In this document: positions 9,230-13,281 of the stretch, piece after piece
Layout of the letters: every line of letters begins with the position of its first letter
Numbering within the stretch: position 1 is the stretch's first letter
Source of the DNA: Tieghemiomyces parasiticus
Lineage: Eukaryota; Kickxellomycota; Dimargaritomycetes; Dimargaritales; Dimargaritaceae
Reading direction: 5' to 3'
Length of the DNA: 13,281 nucleotides
Assembly: GCA_027575765.1 (NCBI GenBank)
Contig: JANBPT010001156.1
Coordinates: 1-13,281 of the forward strand
Notes under the pieces: model-generated
Databases searched by the model: none
Told to the model about the DNA's origin: nothing
Seen by the model: only the letters and a program-made list of their open reading frames with translations
Made by a program: the position numbers and the translations under genes

Positions 9230-9622
9230 ACCAGTCGAGACCACCATGGACTGATCCTTGATCCATCAAACGTAAATATCCGAGAGCTTGCCCAATTCAG
9301 ATCCTTCATCTTACCCATATTACAGGCTGACGATCCAGTGCCTGCTAGTGTAATGTACCAGTGTTTCAAACTAGTACAAAAAAATGCCATGGGATCAGAG
9401 GGGCGCATGGTCGTAATGAATCAGCGAGAGTTCGTAGTCGGGGCCATGAAAGTATACAGTAAAGTAATTAAAAGGGCACTCGGTCAAGCGCTGCCAAATC
9501 CTACTACGTCTGGCACCTTCGCCATACGGAGGATCCATCCCTTGGTATTCCTCGGCAAACCCAAGGTTTCCAAGTTGAGGCGGGCTCATCATGCCAGCGC
9601 ACCCGAGAGTACGCAGCATTAG
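9230..9622 (+). pseudogene. Open frame antisense to the F-box gene end, product unknown
   Basis: 130 codons open, with motifs ILDPSNVNIRELAQFRSF, SVMYQCFKLVQKNAMG and REFVVGAMKVYSKVIKRALG, which look helical and protein-like. The last 228 bases lie opposite the 3' end of the F-box gene, where a shadow frame is expected, but the first 165 bases do not. No ATG begins it. Likely a shadow extended by chance, or a decayed exon. Confidence 0.15.
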
Positions 9623-11033
9623 GAGCCGCTTTGCCGCGCCTGTGTCGTTAAGTTCCGACAAGGCGACACGTAAAATCTGTGGATGACACTGGGCTGAGAT
9701 AGCAATATCAACGATACTAGCTAGGTTGCAGAACTCAACCGGAAACGCAGTCGGAAACTGCTCCCAGTAGCTGTCTTGATCGCAAGCTAGCAGGCTCCCA
9801 GGGTTCTTCCGAGTAATCAGCCCGGCCAATAGGGCACTAAAAAGATTACTCGTCAAACTCTCCACAAATCTTGTCTCAAAGGCTAGCCTGATGCCAAAGT
9901 AGAGGGAATACAGGCCAGGCTCCTCTCTCGTGTAGCAAGTCGCAAACGCTTGGGCGGTCCCAAGGAGTGCCCTCTCCCGCCTGGTAAAGAATCTCTGGGC
10001 CACGATAATTTGCTCACTGGTAAAATCGGAGACGTAATGGAGGAGGGCGCCTAGGAAATCGTACTGTTTAGCAACAATGGCGTACCCAACTGCGCTACGA
10101 ATCACCCGTAGTTGGTTGACTGCGGACACCTTGAGCGGTATACGGCGGACGCCGGCGTGGATGGCCCGAAGATCAGGTACAAAAGAGTGTAGTCGTCGCG
10201 CCACGTTCCGGCCTTCCTCCCCACGACTAGTAAAGTGGCGAAGGTAAAAGTCGGGATCGGTAAGGTTGACTGACTCTAGTACCCGCCCGTGGGACCGTTC
10301 CCCATCCGAGCGGGGATAACTTTGCTGGGTTTCGGTGCGGTCGGCCAGGTTCAAGTTGCCACTAAACGGTGGACCATCAAGATCCGTGTAACCTACCAGG
10401 GTGCCAATGCGAGCTGCTGACCCTTCCGTTACCGTGGGGTCAAACCTGCGGTACATGTTACCCAGTGGTGAGATATCGACCGAATCCAGTTGGCCAACCA
10501 CGTCACGACGAATCATGACATCACGTAGCAACGGGCGCAGAACCGGGGCAAGAACATGCATTTGAAGTTCAGAAAATGAGTACCACAGGGGTTTTGGTAT
10601 CTTGTCGGCCGAAATGAGCGCGAAGGCACTGCCCTTGGCGATGGAAACGGGGAGTTGAGGTATCGGGTACGTCCGGCGCCGTAGAACCACGGTATAGTAG
10701 TTCAGAGTCTGAGGGCGGGGGAGTTCAGGATAATGGGTTATAAGCCTAATACCAGTCAAGGGCCGGGGGTAGCTGGCATGGTAGTAATATATTTTCTCAA
10801 GAAGGGTCAGTTGGTGGTGAGGAAAGTTGGCACCACACACCACCCTACCAATGATGAAGATGGCGGTCGTCCATATCCTGAACGCTTACCAGAAGGTCGC
10901 AGACATGCTGGCTACTAAAGGTGAGCAGTCGCGCCCGTCTACTCACACTGGCAAGCCGGAGCAGCGAATAGGGGTCGAGGCAGCTTGTGATATAGTGGTA
11001 CACCCGCAACGGGACGTCGAGAAAGGTGACCAT
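9395..11033 (-). CDS. F-box protein, C-terminal region of unknown family
   Basis: Two exons are proposed: 10890-11033 (48 codons) and 9395-10798 (467 codons plus TGA), giving about 515 residues. Residues 4-45 (FLDVPLRVYHYITSCLDPYSL, then LLRLASVSRRARLL) match the F-box, which binds Skp1 and recruits substrates to SCF ubiquitin ligases. The ATG has A at -3 and G at +4. The remaining residues show no WD40, Kelch or leucine-rich repeats; they look mainly helical, with a hydrophobic region (LYFGIRLAFETRF to LLAGLI) about 135 residues before the end. In family logic that part would bind the substrate, but nothing here names one. Codon use is much less G/C-ending than in the Ras and peroxiredoxin genes, as in fast-evolving, lineage-specific F-box families. 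The intron is inferred from signals and frame; a frameshift is the alternative. The 1.4-kb open frame and the F-box are clear. Confidence 0.8.
10799..10889 (-). other. Proposed F-box gene intron
   Basis: Donor GTAAGC follows CTTCTG (Leu48, phase 0). A 91-base intron ending CTTCTTGAG keeps the frame and has ACTGAC (RCTRAC) ten bases before its end with pyrimidines after it, although a GAG acceptor is unusual. The other frame-keeping acceptor is CCCTCAG at 10712 (178-base intron, total about 486 residues). The nearer TAG at 10845 breaks the frame. Confidence 0.55.
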
Positions 11034-11080
11034 AGTGGATTACGGTCTCGAGGCAACGAACGTTATCCAGGCAGGCTATA

Positions 11081-11088
11081 TGACGTCA
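11081..11088. promoter_or_regulatory. CRE site TGACGTCA upstream of the F-box gene
   Basis: Perfect 8-base palindrome bound by ATF/CREB-type bZIP factors, 48-55 bases before the F-box gene start codon. An exact 8-mer is expected about once in 65 kb, so its position next to a start codon is suggestive. Confidence 0.45.
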
Positions 11089-11939
11089 AACTCTACAGCT
11101 CGGTACGCGAAGACAATGCGAGTATGGAATAGGACAGTGGGACGAGTGCTATACCAGAAACTAAAAATAGTAATATCGAGTATAGATAGCAGTTATCAGG
11201 TACGATAGCTGCAACGATAAAATTGCAAAAGGAGGGGTGACAGCACCGAAGGTGATGATGGCTGGTGTTGGACGAATACTGGGTTTCATCTAGCTAATAA
11301 TAGCCGTGTACAGGATTGCAGGAGGGATGTCGGGGCTGGCTTTCACGTTCCGGCTGGAGGGGGAAATGGAGGGCGCAGAACCGAAGGGAAGGTTAGTGAA
11401 GTGTTGTCAGACACCAAGGTTGCGGCCTTTAGCAGCTGCGAGGGAAGAGAATACGATATAGTAATGATGATAGGGTTATAAAGCAGCCTGTGGATTATTG
11501 AGGCGGCCGACGGACAGTCATTATATAAGGCTTTCGACTGGTGCTAACAGATGACACTCGGCGGTAGCAATTGCGTGAGCAACCATAGGAAAAATCACAA
11601 GAGAAAGAGCGACATGCAAGGCGAGAGAGTTGTGTATCAATTTGCCGCCTACTGATCAAGCCATTACATGGTATCACGCCTTCGCTGTCTAAGCTTTGCT
11701 GCACTCAACTTACCATTATCTCTTGATTACGATCGCGTTTGGTAGCCGAAGGCAGGGTAGCGCTGTCCTCGTAGTCTCTTTTAAAGCGGCAACGTTTCAT
11801 CTCGCCACACAGAGGTTATGGTAAGGTTAAATATTTGTCACCACGGGGCATGCACCATGGTGAGTATGGGTGACCTCGGCCGGCAGAGGCAGGTAGGTAC
11901 AGTCATTTTGATCGTTTCGGCTGCTCACCTACTGCCCGT

Positions 11940-11958
11940 GCTTCGAACAGTGCGAAGC
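11940..11958. other. Small inverted repeat with repeated GCGAAGC
   Basis: GCTTCG (11940-11945) pairs with CGAAGC (11953-11958) across a seven-base loop; CGAAGC occurs again at 11969-11974. It is short and its function is unknown. Confidence 0.3.
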
Positions 11959-12744
11959 GCACCCAGCGCGAAGCTAGGGACGCACCTCAGTTCCCCTCCT
12001 CTACCGACTGAGAGAAGCTCGTGAAGTTTCCTGGCATAAACCGTACGTAAACAGTTTCCGTTTGGACGTGGTGTATACCATTAGCGTGGAAAAAAAGTCC
12101 TTGCAATTATTTTCACTGTAAACTTGGGTAAGGCATCTCTAACATTACAATATACAACTGCGCGATACAACCATGCGACGGCCGTAGCACTAGTCTAGAC
12201 GGACTTTACTATTTGTCCATCATCCGGTCACCTGTCCTCCCAATTGTGATTGTCACGAACGGCTAAAGATTACGTTTATCACCCTTGGTCTTTAACCACC
12301 TACTGGGCCTGATCCCGACTACCTTGAATAATGCACACCTTCCAAGGCATTCTTGTGCCCCAGCATACCTCTTGATCACAACCTTGTAGGGGAATAGGTT
12401 TACTGACGAAGTGGCTAAACCTCGGTAGGATACGTTGTTGGTAACTGCAGTCACCTCGAGGTATTATAACCACTACTCATGATAGCGACTCTGCTAAACC
12501 GTAGACCTTACTTCAACGCCAAGTTCTCGCTTGGTTGTAAGCTACGGGATGTTAACCAATACCCTATTATAAATGACTGACATTTATTAACTTTAATAAA
12601 AGGTATCGATGTATTAACTATTCTCATTTCTTACTTTTCTGAGGCACGATACTAGATTGATGGCTGTCGTTTATTGAACAGTGATCAGTAGGCCTTTTAT
12701 GCTAGTATGATAGCCAGCATCAATCGTAGCAACTACTTAGTCTA

Positions 12745-12856
12745 GATCAGGCAAGCTAGGACGACAGGTCGCAGCGGACCCGGGCGCTAACTGTAAATAG
12801 AGGCGACGTCCAGAGGATCAGGAAGCTGGGACGTCACTGGAAAGAGGTATATAAAG
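12745..12856 (+). promoter_or_regulatory. Promoter-like cluster: direct repeats, GACGTC sites and a TATA box
   Basis: An imperfect direct repeat (12745-12763 and 12816-12833; GATCAGG, A/GAAGCT, GGGACG-like core with one gap and one mismatch) is followed by TATATAAAG at 12848-12856. GACGTC occurs at about 12805 and 12831, the second as GACGTCAC, a near-CRE. The order suggests a plus-strand core promoter, but no coding frame follows within the window (the first ATG after it reads only about a dozen codons). Confidence 0.25.
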
Positions 12857-13281
12857 CTCGTAAGTAAAGAAGGTGGATGGTGAATTCTCATACAAGAGTG
12901 AAGCCTGGATAGTGGAGGCTTACCAAATTGGGTGGGATAAGGGAAGAACGGGTATGCTACCGTTGCTCGGAATCAAGCTATTATAAAATGGAATATGGAG
13001 GTGTGGAATCGGCGTCAAGTAATGATGAGACGGAATTAATATGGGAAGAGTAAGACATTTCTACCGACCTCAGCCACCATTATTCTACGCACTACCCATC
13101 CTCTCGTCTATCTATCGTTTAATTGGATACTATTCGCCTGCGGTAGGACATATGCCCTCCGTAACGCTCTCCGTGTGTATATGGTGACATGGTGATGTTA
13201 ATACCCCATGCACGCCATCATTTCCAAGCGTCCTAATTCTGACATCACGAAGTAGGAGAGGGGGCTGCCGGCCAAGTCGAG

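Larger units (their letters stand above)
6244..9394. other. Long spacer upstream of Ras and downstream of the F-box gene
   Basis: About 3.1 kb without a gene I can support. The Ras-proximal 300 bases hold an A-rich element with TATAAAAG (6349-6356, plus orientation) and, at 6450-6530, a purine-rich tract that is C/T-rich in the Ras sense strand. An eleven-G run lies at 6975-6985 and a ten-G run at 8553-8562. TATAAATA at 7356-7363 is a TATA-box match of unknown use. Broken coding-like frames at 7501-8028 (minus) and 8909-9175 and 9230-9622 (plus) are listed separately. Confidence 0.55.
11034..13281. other. AT-richer spacer upstream of the F-box gene
   Basis: About 2.2 kb with no open frame above 70 codons and no recognisable domain. 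It lacks the poly(G) tracts of the first 8.6 kb and is visibly richer in A/T, most strongly near 12540-12650. It contains the CRE, a TTATATAA palindrome near 11521-11528, a small hairpin near 11950 and a promoter-like cluster near 12745-12856. No tRNA, snRNA or rRNA signature was seen. Confidence 0.55.

Overview
The window looks like nuclear DNA of a fungus, probably an early-diverging (zygomycete- or zoopagomycete-type) lineage rather than an ascomycete. The reasons are a Ras1-type GTPase with the fungal P-loop GGGGVGKSA and a CVLM prenylation box, spliceosomal introns with GTAAG donors and RCTRAC-like branch sites, monocistronic genes with wide spacers, and an animal-style peroxiredoxin-5. 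The lineage is inference; the eukaryotic, fungal-like character is well supported. No rRNA, tRNA, CRISPR array, transposase or viral gene was recognised.

Layout. (1) 10-1119, plus: a 369-residue RING-finger protein with a basic patch and a SUMO-interacting-type motif, possibly a SUMO-targeted ubiquitin ligase. (2) 1120-2370: spacer between convergent genes, with a Ser/Thr/Pro-rich frame broken by stops. (3) 2371-3000, minus: an atypical 2-Cys peroxiredoxin of the PRDX5 type with a mitochondrial-type leader and an internal Met that would give a leaderless form. (4) 3001-4799: upstream region of that gene, with two G-quadruplex motifs and AP-1-like sites. (5) 4800-6243, minus: a complete three-exon Ras gene encoding 208 residues. 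(6) 6244-9394: a long spacer with a 34-bp tandem repeat, a telomere-like motif in the Ras leader, poly(G) tracts and several coding-like but broken frames. (7) 9395-11033, minus: an F-box protein of about 515 residues whose F-box is on a separate first exon; the C-terminal part is unrecognised. (8) 11034-13281: an AT-richer spacer with a perfect CRE (TGACGTCA) just upstream of the F-box gene and a promoter-like cluster near 12.8 kb.

The genes form no operon. Two (RING and F-box) are likely parts of ubiquitin ligation, one is a growth-signalling switch and one an antioxidant enzyme; their adjacency is probably incidental. The conserved genes have strongly G/C-ending codons, whereas the F-box gene does not. 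Runs of nine or more G or C occur seven times in the first 8.6 kb, always outside coding sequence, and not at all after that. I found no clear evidence for a new multi-gene system. The items most worth checking are the RING/SIM protein, the PRDX5-like resolving cysteine, the F-box protein with its unknown C-terminal region, and the broken frames between 7.5 and 9.6 kb.
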